Positions 1-8,396 of a stretch of 64,000 nt of DNA are shown here, piece by piece. Location of the stretch: contig NZ_JAJIRO010000002.1 of NCBI RefSeq assembly GCF_025717535.1, positions 62,001-126,000 of the forward strand. The letters run 5' to 3'. A program made the position numbers and the translations under genes. The DNA comes from Paucibacter sp. Y2R2-4 (GTDB taxonomy: Bacteria; Pseudomonadota; Gammaproteobacteria; Burkholderiales; Burkholderiaceae_C). How positions within the stretch are numbered: position 1 is the first letter of the stretch; each line of letters opens with the position of its first letter. The notes below the pieces were generated by a model, which was given only the letters and a program-made list of their open reading frames with translations, was not told the origin of the DNA and did no database searches.

Positions 1-1138
1 TCTGAGCCGGTGAATCATCCAACAGGCTGGCTGCGGTGATCAAGCGCTTCTCGATCGCCTGCGCATAAACAAAGGGTTTGAGGGTGGAGCCCGGCTGACG
101 ACGGGCCAACACCCCGTCCACCTCGGCCGCTGCCGACAGGCTGCCGCTGGAGCCCACCCAAGCCAAGACAGCGCCTGTGGCGTTGTCCAAGACCAGCACC
201 GCGCCATCCTCGACATTGCGGCCCGACAGCTCGGCCAGTTGCGTTTTGAGCAGGCTCACCGCCAGGCGCTGCAAGCCGGCATCCAGACTGCTGCGCTGCC
301 GCGCTGGGCCGTCCGAGCGCAAGACCTGGCGGGCGAAATGCGGCGCCCAGCTCTCGCCCAAGGCACGCCCGGGCCGCTGCGCCAGCAGAGCTTGTGCTTG
401 GCCGATCAGCGGCTCGCAGCTACTCGATTTGAGCGGAGCTTTCATTTGCTGCAGCAAGCCGCAGGCGCGTTGGCCCAATTGCACGGCAGAGGCATTGGGC
501 GAGCGCACCATGGCGGCCACCAAGACGGATTCCTCAGCGCTCAAGCCGTCTGGATGCTTGCCAAGCAAGGTTTGCGACAGCGCATTGAGACCCAGCAACT
601 CACCGCGCAGCGGCACAAGGTTCAGGTAGGCCTCCAAAATCTGTGCCTTGCTCCAAGTGCGTTCCAGGCGCAAAGCCAGGGCGGCTTGGCCGAGCTTTTG
701 GCCGACCGAACGGCCACCCGATGGCCGCGACAAATCGGCGTCGATGAGCCCGGCCAACTGCATGGTGATGGTGGAGGCGCCGCGGGTGCGCCGGTTCCAC
801 AAATTGGCCCAGGCACTGCTGGCCGCAGCGCTCCAGTCCACGCCGCTGTGCTCATAAAAGCGCCGGTCCTCGCCGAGCAGCAAGGCATGCAAGAGCTGAA
901 GGGAAACTTGCTCCAGCCCCACCCATTCGAGCGCACGGCGGCTGTGGTCGAGCCGCAAAGTCTGCAAGGGTTCGCCGCGACGATCCAGCAAGATGAAGTC
1001 CGAGACCCGGTGCGCCGCGCGCAACTCGCTATAGCTGGGCAACTGCGCTTGGGCGGGCGCGGCCCAGGCCAGCGTCAAGCTCAAAGCCAAAGCCAGCGCC
1101 GAGGAAACAAAGCCGCCCCGGCGTCGCTTGCTTCTCAA
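1..1138 (-). CDS. pbpC: Penicillin-binding protein 1C, 3' end outside the window
   Basis: Bifunctional peptidoglycan glycosyltransferase/transpeptidase of the PBP1C class, membrane-anchored and acting in the periplasm. About 379 residues are visible. A hydrophobic signal/anchor lies at residues 10-30. The GT51 motif EDRRFYEHSGVDW begins at about residue 90, with E90 the expected catalytic Glu, and is followed by the conserved GASTITMQLA motif. The transpeptidase SxxK motif (STLK, inside QPGSTLKPFVYA) is at about residue 350, just before the window edge, so the other transpeptidase motifs and the C-terminal domain are not visible. No ATG fits. The only start that gives the full signal peptide is a TTG at 1138-1136, which overlaps the TGA of the upstream macroglobulin gene (1137-1135). 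Pairing with an alpha-2-macroglobulin is the usual bacterial arrangement. Confidence 0.93.
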   Translation of the reverse strand, partial: MRSKRRRGGFVSSALALALSLTLAWAAPAQAQLPSYSELRAAHRVSDFILLDRRGEPLQTLRLDHSRRALEWVGLEQVSLQLLHALLLGEDRRFYEHSGVDWSAAASSAWANLWNRRTRGASTITMQLAGLIDADLSRPSGGRSVGQKLGQAALALRLERTWSKAQILEAYLNLVPLRGELLGLNALSQTLLGKHPDGLSAEESVLVAAMVRSPNASAVQLGQRACGLLQQMKAPLKSSSCEPLIGQAQALLAQRPGRALGESWAPHFARQVLRSDGPARQRSSLDAGLQRLAVSLLKTQLAELSGRNVEDGAVLVLDNATGAVLAWVGSSGSLSAAAEVDGVLARRQPGSTLKPFVYAQAIEKRLITAASLLDDSPAQ

Positions 1139-4100
1139 GGCGCCACCTCCAGCAGGGCCTGCGGCAACTCACCCGCCACATCCGGGGCATACATGGCTTC
1201 GGCCCGGCTGCCGGGCAGCATGAAGCGGCCGGCGTTGTTCAGCCGCACGGTGTACTCCATCACATGCTTGCCACGAGGCAAGTATTCGAAATAAGCACGC
1301 CAGGCCTCGAAGCTGCGTTCTTCATAGCTGGGCCGCATGCCAGCCAGCTCACTGCGCTCGCCATTGCTGGGCTGCAGGGCCAAGCTCGATTGACCGCCCA
1401 GGCCCCCGCCCAAAATGAGCGCGCCCGCCGGCACCGGGTCAGACAAGGCCACCCAAGTCATATCGCTTTGTGCATCCAACTCCAGGCGCACCCGCATCAA
1501 ATCGCCGCGCGACCAACGTCCGGCCGTTTTTTGCTCCACGGCTTGCACCGTGCGAGTGATGCGGTAGCCACTGTTGAGCGCCGTCTTGAGCGGCACTGCC
1601 GCCAAGGACTGCAGCGTCACCCAAGGCTTGGCCGATGCAGTGGCCCCCTCTTGCTGCAGCTTCAAGGTTGCAGGCGCCGCTGGCGTCGCATTGGCGCCCC
1701 AAGGCAGTAAGAAGGCGCCGCCTTCGGGCTTGCTGGCCCATTCCAGGCTCTGGCTTTGCGCTCCCAAAGTCGCCTGTGTCTTGCCAGTGAGCTTGGCACC
1801 AGATTCAAATCGAGCCGAGAACTTATCCAGCGCCAACACGCCCCACAAATTCGCCGTCGTATTGCGCCAGGCGCCCTGGCGCTGGCGCGCCAAAGTACCC
1901 TGCACCAAACGTGGCATTTCAGCGGCCCAAGCGGGATCGTCCACCACCGCCAAGATCAGCCGCGAAGCATTGGCGTCGGCGCTGTCCATCAGCCACCACC
2001 AGTCGTCTTCCTGCTCGGTGCTGAAGCCCAGCCGCGTGCCGCTGTAGGTTAAGCGGCTGCGCAGCAAAGACTGCGCCTCGGCGATACGGCGAGCGCGGTC
2101 GGGCGCTTGAGCCATGCGGCGATGCAGATTCAGCCAATCAATCAGCGCCGCCGTCGGCCAGGCCGGCAAGCCCGCCGTATCCAAGGCACTCAAGCCCGCC
2201 TGCGTGGCCCGACCATAGCGCGACAAAGCCTCCAAGGCCGCCACCCGACGCACGGCAAGGTCCAGCTGCGCTGAGCGCGGCGACCAGGCTTTGCGCTGAA
2301 TACGCCCCTCAACAAAGGCGGCCAAACCATCGAGCATCTGACGCCGCTGCGCCTCGGGAATCTCGCGCCCCGCTTCATGGGCAGCGGCCAGCAGATGCGC
2401 CGTCAGGCGGTCGCTGCCCCGATCGGCCGCGCCCGCCTGCGGCGGAAAGTAACTGGCCAGGCCATCGGCATCCAAATAGCCAGGCAGACGCGTCATCAAG
2501 CTTTGCCACTGGGCGGCGTCATGCAAGCCCAAAGCCTTGGCACTGAGCTGCTCCAAACAGCTGTAGGGGTAGTTCTCAAAGTAGCGCCGCGGCCCCGCCA
2601 AATCGCCGCCCAGCTTGGCCTGCAAGAACACATTCACCCCCCCCCGCTTGACGCCTTGCATAGGCAAGGCATCGGCGGGCGGCGCCATCGCCAGGTTCAT
2701 GCTGCCGTCGAGTTGGCTGAGGCTGGCCTGTTGCACCTGCAAGGCGACAGCGGGCCGGACCTGCTGCTGCACCTTCAGGCGATCTGCGGCCAGGGCGACG
2801 CTCCCGGCCGCCGCGGAGCCGCCGCCTAGCTCTTGAACCTGCGCCTCCCAGTTCAAAACGCTGACACCGTCAGGCACCGTGACCATCCAACGCGCCTCGC
2901 CGGCAGCGCCAGCGGCCAGGCTCAGCTCTTGGGCTGCCAAAGCCGGCATCGCGGCTTGGCCGGCCTGCGCTTGCAAACCCACCCGCAACTTCATGGCCCG
3001 GCTGCTGCTATTGCGCAGGGTCAGCATGGCCTGGAACTGATCGCCCTCACGCACCAGTGGCGGCAGGCCCGAAAGGACTTGCAGATCTTGCGTCACCCGC
3101 AGCGTGGCTTGGCCGGTGCCAAAGCGCTGCGCGCCAGCATCTGCCACCGCCACCAGCCGGAAACTGCTCAGCGAGTCATTCAAGGGCACCTCAATCAAGG
3201 CTTCGCCCTTGGCATCCAACTTGACCGAAGGCTTCCAGAGCAGCAAGGTCTCAAACAACTCCCGCGTCGGCGCTCGCCCGCCGCCCCCGCCTGCGGCCAC
3301 CGCCTTGCGGCCATAGTGGCGCCGGCCAATGATCTCGCTTTGCGCGGTGGCGGTTTCAACACCCCAGGCGCGCTTTTGAATCAAAGCGGGCAAGAGCTCC
3401 CAAGAGGCGTTATTGCGCAAGGCCAGCAGGCCTTCGTCCACGGCGGCAAAAGCCACTTCGGCATCGGCCAAGGGGCGGCCGTCTTGCGTGACCTTGATAC
3501 GAGTCTGCACCGTTTGCCGCACACCGTACTGCGGCTTGTCGGTGCTGACCTCCACTTGCAGCTGATGGGCGGCCAGGCCCACTTGCAGCTCCGCCATACC
3601 CAGCTTGTAAGACGGCTTGGCCAAATCGATCAGGGCCGTGGGCGCTTGGTAATGCTTGGCGGCATCGCGCCAGGCATGCCACCAGCCCACGGGCTGGCGC
3701 CAGCCCCATTGGAAGAAGCTGTACCAAGGCACTTCAAAAATCCGCCCCCGCAGCGCGAGCACCGAGACATAGACATTCGGCGCCCAGTTCTTCTCGATCT
3801 TGAGCTCCACCGTCGGGTCGCTGCCGCGCAGCTTGACGATGCGGCTTTCGATCACGCCTTCGCGCTCTATGGTGAGCAGCGCCGTTGCCTCCCGGTAAGG
3901 CATGCGCACTTGCAAGCGCGCGGTTTCGCCGGGCTCATAACGCTTCTTTTCAGCGAGTACGTCGATGCGGTCATCGTTGTCCTGGGCAAACCAGAGCTCG
4001 CCTTGCCGCGTCATCCAGACACTGTTGGCGGCCACGCTGGCGCGCCCGTCGGCATCTTTGGCCGAGGCGATCAGCTCCACCTCACCCGAGACATCGAGTT

Positions 4101-7100
4101 TGGCTTCGCAGCTCAACAAGCCTTGCGCATCGGTGCTGCCGCTGCACACCGAACCCAGGTCTTTCAGCTCTTGCTGGTTGTCATAGGCATAGAAGCCGCC
4201 CACCATGCGTTTGCGGCTGCTGATGGTCTGACGCAAGCGAGCCTGCACCTCAATGCGCTGGCCCGCCTGCGCTTTACCTGCAGTGTCCAGCGCCACCACG
4301 CTAAAACCCGCCTTGCCCACATTGCTGGCCCAGCCCTGGCTGCGTAAACCCAAGACCAGCTTGGAGGGCCACAGGGGCAGCGTGCGCGCAGCGGTCTTGA
4401 TCTCGCCATTGGGGTCGCTGTAGCTAAGTTCGGCCACGAGTTCGCTGGGGCGCTCAATCTTCGGCAACGTTTTGATCAGCAGCTCCGCTGCGCCGTTGCG
4501 GTCGGTCATGCCCGGCTGCTTGTCCACCACCAAGCGGGAGCCGACCGCCGCGCCGCCATTGCCCTCATCGCCGCTCTCGCTGTCATCCATCATCGACGAA
4601 GCACTCGCATCGACGGAACGCGGGGGCTCAAAGGCAAAGGCCTCGTAACCCGCAAAGCTGACGGCGCGCGGTCGCATCACAGCGCTCAGTTTCAGCGGCG
4701 CCGGCCCGACGCCGCCGCCAGACAAATAGTTCAGCTGCGCGGACAAGCGCAACTCGCGCGGTGCTATTGGAATGGCTTTGGGGCCACTCAAGCGCGCATC
4801 AATCAGCGGCACTCGGAACTCTTCGACACGGAAGTCACCGCTGGGCCAACTGTGTTGCCGCTCTTCGCCCATGTCCGTCTTTTCACCCGTCCCGCGCTCT
4901 TTCTCCAGCGTGATGCGATACAGGCCCAGCTTGGCATTGGCCGGGATCTGCCATTGCGACACGCTGCTGCGCGGCGAAGGCCAGCTCAGTGGCAGGTCAA
5001 TTTGCTGGCCGCTACCTTCATGGGTGAGCCTGACGCGCGTCGGCAATTGATCGGCTCGCGCCAGGCTCAGGCCTTGGCTGTTCTCGAATCGAAAGAAGTG
5101 TTTCATCGACACGGTCTCACCAGCGCGCAGCAGGCTACGGTCGAGCACCGTGTGCGCGCGGGCATCAGACTCGGCACCGCGCGCGGTCGGCACAGCGAAG
5201 CGCCAGTTCTCGATGCCTCGGCTCCAGTTGCTGAAGACAAAGCTCATGTCTTGCTGAAGCTTGTCGCCTGGGCCAGGCGCGCTCTTGCGCGCGGTGACGA
5301 AAAAGCCTTGCTCGTATTCGCAGCGCTCTTTGTCGTTCCAGGCCGGCAGCTTCAGGGCGAGAGGCACCGGGGCCAGGCCTTGCGCATCGGTGCGGCCCGT
5401 CCAGAGCGGCTTGCCTCGGCAATCGTTCACCGTCACCTCGGCCTGCGCGACCGGCTGGGCTTTGTCCAGACTGGTGACCCAGACCAAGCTGTTCTCGCGT
5501 CCCCATTTGAAGTGCACGCCCAGATTCGTCACGAGCACGCCGGTGCGCACATACATGGGCGCCGCCTTGTCCAGCAGCGATACGCCCAAACGCCGCGAGC
5601 TCAGTTCGACGACGTGATAGCCGGGCTCAGCCAAAGGCAGGCCGATCACCTCAAAGGGCCGGCTCTCGCCGCCCTTGCCCTCTTGTGGAGCCGGCAGAGG
5701 CAGGACCTGGACCGAGGCATCTGCCGCCAGCAAAGCGACTTCTCGGCTGCCGACATAGCGCGGCTGACGTCGCTCAACTTGCTGGCCTCGACCGTTGTCC
5801 AGCTTGACCGTTTCCTCCCACTGCGAAGACGGAAAACCGGCCTCTTGGGCACTGAGTTGGCTCTCATGGAACTTGCGCAGCTTTTGGTACCAAGCAAAGA
5901 CCTCGGCATCGCTTTGCAAACGCTTGATTCGAATTTCACCTGGCACCGGCTTGGACGGGGCACCCGCCGATGGCGACCAGTCGGACTGCACATGGCGCAT
6001 GGTGATCGGCAGCATGGCGGGCCCTTGCGCTTCTCGTTCGATCACACCAAAGGGTGCAGCGGCAAATTTGGCCAAAGGCGGCGCTGCACCTGTGCTGATC
6101 TTGAGCGGAAAGCTGGCCCCGTTGCTGACAGAGCGCCCACTGCGGTCCTTCAGACTGGCCGGCAACTCAATAGTGAATTGCGCGTTCTCCGCCAGCGGCA
6201 TGGGAAAGCGCAACTCATTCAGTTCAGGCTGTTTGTCCTCCGGCGCGACCTTGGGAGCTAGCGCCGCACCTTGTTGTGGCTTCAGACGAATCTTCAGCGC
6301 CTCTTCGCGCGGCACCGGCTCGCTGAAGACCACACGCATGGGGCGGATCGGCAAACAAGGCGCATTGGCCCGCTCACGCTCGCAGGTGAAGTCCACTGTA
6401 AAGGGCCTGCGCACGGTGTACTCGAAGCGCTGTGCCGCGCGTGCGTTCGCTCCCTCAGCTTGCCATAGCAATTGCACCTTCGCCCCAGGGGCCAATGGCC
6501 GCTGGCAGTGCAAGAGCCAAACCCGGTCTTGGCCCTTGCGGACCTGCTGAGACTTCAACACGGCGTCCCGCACCGGACCCGTCACCACTTGTACCGGCAG
6601 TCGTTCGCCAACGCCCTCGACCTCACACCAAGCTTGGCGCGCCACGGCCGCAGCTTCGATCACCCCGTTCAAATGGAGCAGAAAATGCTGATCTTCTTCA
6701 ATGTCGCTGCCCGGCCAGGGCGAGGCATTCAATGCGATCGCTGCCCCGGTGGCAAAGTTGAATTCACGCGCGCCCTGCAAAGGCGATCCGAGGGGCTTGA
6801 AGCTGTCTTTGATCTGAAGCTTGCACTTCTTGCCCGCATCCAAAGGCTCGTTCAGATCGAACAGCCATTCATTCGGGCGAGACCAGCGGCCCGAACCAAC
6901 AAGCTTAGTCACGCCCTCACAGCTCAGCTCCGCAGGAACTGGCAACTGCGCGTCGCCACCGGGCACCGCCGCTTCTGAAAACGCCAACCGAATCTGCCGC
7001 ACTTGCGCCACGGTGCCGCTCGGGCTAACGCTCACGGTCGTCGCATAGGCCTGCGAGCATGCGCCCGCAAAAAGAAAGCCCGCCACCAAGCTCGAAAATC

Positions 7101-7143
7101 GGCGGCCCAAGGTGACCCCGAGTCCAGCTGCTCTATGTTTCAT
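1135..7143 (-). CDS. Alpha-2-macroglobulin family protein (YfhM-like), thioester-containing
   Basis: Large periplasmic protease-trapping protein of the bacterial alpha-2-macroglobulin family, thought to protect the cell when peptidoglycan is breached and repaired by PbpC. The protein has 2,002 residues, longer than the roughly 1,650 of E. coli YfhM. It starts at the ATG at 7143, preceded by GGAGGGCAG, with a signal peptide at residues 1-34. Its end (FAGAC) loosely fits a lipobox, but signal peptidase I cleavage after SQAYA is also possible. MG-type beta domains fill the first two thirds. The thioester motif CLEQ lies in YSCLEQL at C1529-Q1532 and is intact. An alpha/alpha-toroid TED domain and receptor-binding-like domain follow. 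The next gene, pbpC, starts inside this stop codon. Confidence 0.93.
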   Translation of the reverse strand: MKHRAAGLGVTLGRRFSSLVAGFLFAGACSQAYATTVSVSPSGTVAQVRQIRLAFSEAAVPGGDAQLPVPAELSCEGVTKLVGSGRWSRPNEWLFDLNEPLDAGKKCKLQIKDSFKPLGSPLQGAREFNFATGAAIALNASPWPGSDIEEDQHFLLHLNGVIEAAAVARQAWCEVEGVGERLPVQVVTGPVRDAVLKSQQVRKGQDRVWLLHCQRPLAPGAKVQLLWQAEGANARAAQRFEYTVRRPFTVDFTCERERANAPCLPIRPMRVVFSEPVPREEALKIRLKPQQGAALAPKVAPEDKQPELNELRFPMPLAENAQFTIELPASLKDRSGRSVSNGASFPLKISTGAAPPLAKFAAAPFGVIEREAQGPAMLPITMRHVQSDWSPSAGAPSKPVPGEIRIKRLQSDAEVFAWYQKLRKFHESQLSAQEAGFPSSQWEETVKLDNGRGQQVERRQPRYVGSREVALLAADASVQVLPLPAPQEGKGGESRPFEVIGLPLAEPGYHVVELSSRRLGVSLLDKAAPMYVRTGVLVTNLGVHFKWGRENSLVWVTSLDKAQPVAQAEVTVNDCRGKPLWTGRTDAQGLAPVPLALKLPAWNDKERCEYEQGFFVTARKSAPGPGDKLQQDMSFVFSNWSRGIENWRFAVPTARGAESDARAHTVLDRSLLRAGETVSMKHFFRFENSQGLSLARADQLPTRVRLTHEGSGQQIDLPLSWPSPRSSVSQWQIPANAKLGLYRITLEKERGTGEKTDMGEERQHSWPSGDFRVEEFRVPLIDARLSGPKAIPIAPRELRLSAQLNYLSGGGVGPAPLKLSAVMRPRAVSFAGYEAFAFEPPRSVDASASSMMDDSESGDEGNGGAAVGSRLVVDKQPGMTDRNGAAELLIKTLPKIERPSELVAELSYSDPNGEIKTAARTLPLWPSKLVLGLRSQGWASNVGKAGFSVVALDTAGKAQAGQRIEVQARLRQTISSRKRMVGGFYAYDNQQELKDLGSVCSGSTDAQGLLSCEAKLDVSGEVELIASAKDADGRASVAANSVWMTRQGELWFAQDNDDRIDVLAEKKRYEPGETARLQVRMPYREATALLTIEREGVIESRIVKLRGSDPTVELKIEKNWAPNVYVSVLALRGRIFEVPWYSFFQWGWRQPVGWWHAWRDAAKHYQAPTALIDLAKPSYKLGMAELQVGLAAHQLQVEVSTDKPQYGVRQTVQTRIKVTQDGRPLADAEVAFAAVDEGLLALRNNASWELLPALIQKRAWGVETATAQSEIIGRRHYGRKAVAAGGGGGRAPTRELFETLLLWKPSVKLDAKGEALIEVPLNDSLSSFRLVAVADAGAQRFGTGQATLRVTQDLQVLSGLPPLVREGDQFQAMLTLRNSSSRAMKLRVGLQAQAGQAAMPALAAQELSLAAGAAGEARWMVTVPDGVSVLNWEAQVQELGGGSAAAGSVALAADRLKVQQQVRPAVALQVQQASLSQLDGSMNLAMAPPADALPMQGVKRGGVNVFLQAKLGGDLAGPRRYFENYPYSCLEQLSAKALGLHDAAQWQSLMTRLPGYLDADGLASYFPPQAGAADRGSDRLTAHLLAAAHEAGREIPEAQRRQMLDGLAAFVEGRIQRKAWSPRSAQLDLAVRRVAALEALSRYGRATQAGLSALDTAGLPAWPTAALIDWLNLHRRMAQAPDRARRIAEAQSLLRSRLTYSGTRLGFSTEQEDDWWWLMDSADANASRLILAVVDDPAWAAEMPRLVQGTLARQRQGAWRNTTANLWGVLALDKFSARFESGAKLTGKTQATLGAQSQSLEWASKPEGGAFLLPWGANATPAAPATLKLQQEGATASAKPWVTLQSLAAVPLKTALNSGYRITRTVQAVEQKTAGRWSRGDLMRVRLELDAQSDMTWVALSDPVPAGALILGGGLGGQSSLALQPSNGERSELAGMRPSYEERSFEAWRAYFEYLPRGKHVMEYTVRLNNAGRFMLPGSRAEAMYAPDVAGELPQALLEVAP

Positions 7144-7307
7144 CTGCCCTCCCAAGCATGCACAAGTGCTGCGCAGGGCAGAGTCTAAAGCGAGCACGCA
7201 TGGCGCCACGTTCACTGGTGAGGTGCAGACTACCGCCCCTCAGGCCGAGAATGCTGAGGCTGATAAGTTCAGGGGCTTCAAATGATTGGCGAGACCCAGA
7301 AAGCCGA

Positions 7308-7337
7308 AAGGCCTAGTTCATTGTTGAACTAGGCCTT
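7308..7337 (-). terminator. Hairpin downstream of tRNA-Pro
   Basis: A perfect 13-bp inverted repeat (AAGGCCTAGTTCA and its complement) with a 4-nt TTGT loop lies 8 nt beyond the tRNA 3' end. The following T-tract is weak (TTTCGGCTTTC), so this may be a terminator or a 3'-end processing/stabilising hairpin. Confidence 0.7.
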
Positions 7338-7345
7338 CGATTCAA

Positions 7346-7422
7346 TGGTCGGGACGGTGGGATTCGAACTCACGACCCCTTGCACCCCATGCAAGTGCGC
7401 TACCTGGCTGCGCTACGCCCCG
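7346..7422 (-). tRNA. tRNA-Pro (anticodon GGG)
   Basis: A 77-nt cloverleaf on the minus strand. The 7-bp acceptor stem CGGGGCG/CGTCCCG has one G-U pair, followed by discriminator A and an encoded CCA. The anticodon stem CTTGC/GCAAG encloses loop ATGGGGT, giving anticodon GGG. The T-loop GTTCGAATC is intact. It sits 34 nt downstream of the MerR gene, the usual position at the end of the pheST-ihfA-merR operon in betaproteobacteria. Confidence 0.97.
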
Positions 7423-7456
7423 ACTGAGCCTGAAAGTATAACCTAGTTTTTGACTC

Positions 7457-7963
7457 TCAAGCAAGAAGAACATCGCGAATCGAGATTAACTCGGCGCGCA
7501 CCTGCTCAATGGTCAGCTTTTCTTGGCCTGCACCAACCGTTGATGAGCCAAAGCCATTCAGAGGCATCAACTCAATGCCATCGAGGCGCACATGATGGGC
7601 GCTGGCATCGACTGCCCCTTCGCCTTCTTCGAGCATCTCCTCATCGAGCAAGGCGCCATCGAAGCCCAGGTCGGCCATGGCATCCGTTTCCCCACGCGCC
7701 GGCACACCGCCACCATCCAGCAACTGATTGCGCGCGCCGCTGATGGTGAAGCCTTGGTCGTACAACAAGCCGCGAATGCGGCGAATCAACAGCACCTCGT
7801 GATGCTGGTAATAGCGCCGATTGCCGCGCCGCTTCATCGGCTTGAGTTGGGTGAACTCCTGCTCCCAATAGCGCAGCACATAGGGCTTCACGCCGCACAA
7901 ATCACTCACCTCACCGATGGTGAAGTAGCGTTTGGCAGGGATGGCGGGCAGCGCGATTTCCAT
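7457..7963 (-). CDS. MerR-family transcriptional regulator
   Basis: DNA-binding regulator of about 168 residues. The N-terminal MerR winged helix-turn-helix starts near residue 12 (YFTIGEVSDLCGVKPYVLRYWEQEF) and continues through the RRYY wing motif. The C-terminal half is acidic and lacks the conserved cysteines of metal-sensing MerR proteins. It is the MerR-like gene habitually found after ihfA in beta- and gammaproteobacteria, whose target is generally unknown. I chose the ATG at 7963; a TTG at 7972 in the same frame is the alternative, and neither has a convincing ribosome-binding site. Confidence 0.88.
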   Translation of the reverse strand: MEIALPAIPAKRYFTIGEVSDLCGVKPYVLRYWEQEFTQLKPMKRRGNRRYYQHHEVLLIRRIRGLLYDQGFTISGARNQLLDGGGVPARGETDAMADLGFDGALLDEEMLEEGEGAVDASAHHVRLDGIELMPLNGFGSSTVGAGQEKLTIEQVRAELISIRDVLLA

Positions 7964-7997
7964 TGAAATCAAGAGGTTCGGATGGGGAGGTCAGACT

Positions 7998-8372
7998 CTA
8001 CTCGAAGTCATCTTCGGCGCAAACCTCGCCTTGCACCAAACTTTTCAGTTTGTGGCTGGCGTGAAAAGTCACCACGTCGCGGGCCTTGATCGGGATCGAC
8101 TCTCCGGTGCGCGGATTGCGCCCCGGCCGCGATGCCTTGCGGCGAATATTGAAGTTGCCATAACCGGACAGCTTGACGTCATCGCCACGCACCAAGGTGT
8201 CATGGATGATGTCAAAGAAGGCCTCGACCATGTCCTTGGACTCCCGCTTGTTCAAGCCCAGCTTGTCGAACAAGAGTTCGGCCAACTCGGCCTTGGTCAG
8301 CGTGGGCGTTTCAATACTGGGCAGCAGAACCACAGCGCCTGAGGTCGGGCGTTTGACTTCTTCGTCGCTCAT
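7998..8372 (-). CDS. ihfA: Integration host factor subunit alpha
   Basis: DNA-bending nucleoid protein (IHF alpha) that works as a heterodimer with IhfB. It has 124 residues; the HU/IHF core starts at [21 protein letters not shown], with the DNA-clamping arm [22 protein letters not shown] containing the conserved Pro that intercalates into DNA. An N-terminal extension of about 22 residues and an acidic tail (AEDDFE) make it longer than the 99-residue E. coli protein, as in many betaproteobacteria. It lies 24 nt downstream of pheT. IHF is likely relevant to the sigma-54-type glnA promoter elsewhere in the window, but no IHF site was assigned. Confidence 0.96.
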   Translation of the reverse strand: MSDEEVKRPTSGAVVLLPSIETPTLTKAELAELLFDKLGLNKRESKDMVEAFFDIIHDTLVRGDDVKLSGYGNFNIRRKASRPGRNPRTGESIPIKARDVVTFHASHKLKSLVQGEVCAEDDFE

Positions 8373-8396
8373 CTCAAGTCCTCCTTTGCCTGAGCC

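Noticed and set aside
2833-4347. Long plus-strand open frame of about 504 codons opposite the macroglobulin gene
   Set aside because: It is the antisense of a recognised gene on the other strand. The composition is Gln/His/Arg-rich with no motifs, as expected from the complement of GC-rich coding DNA.
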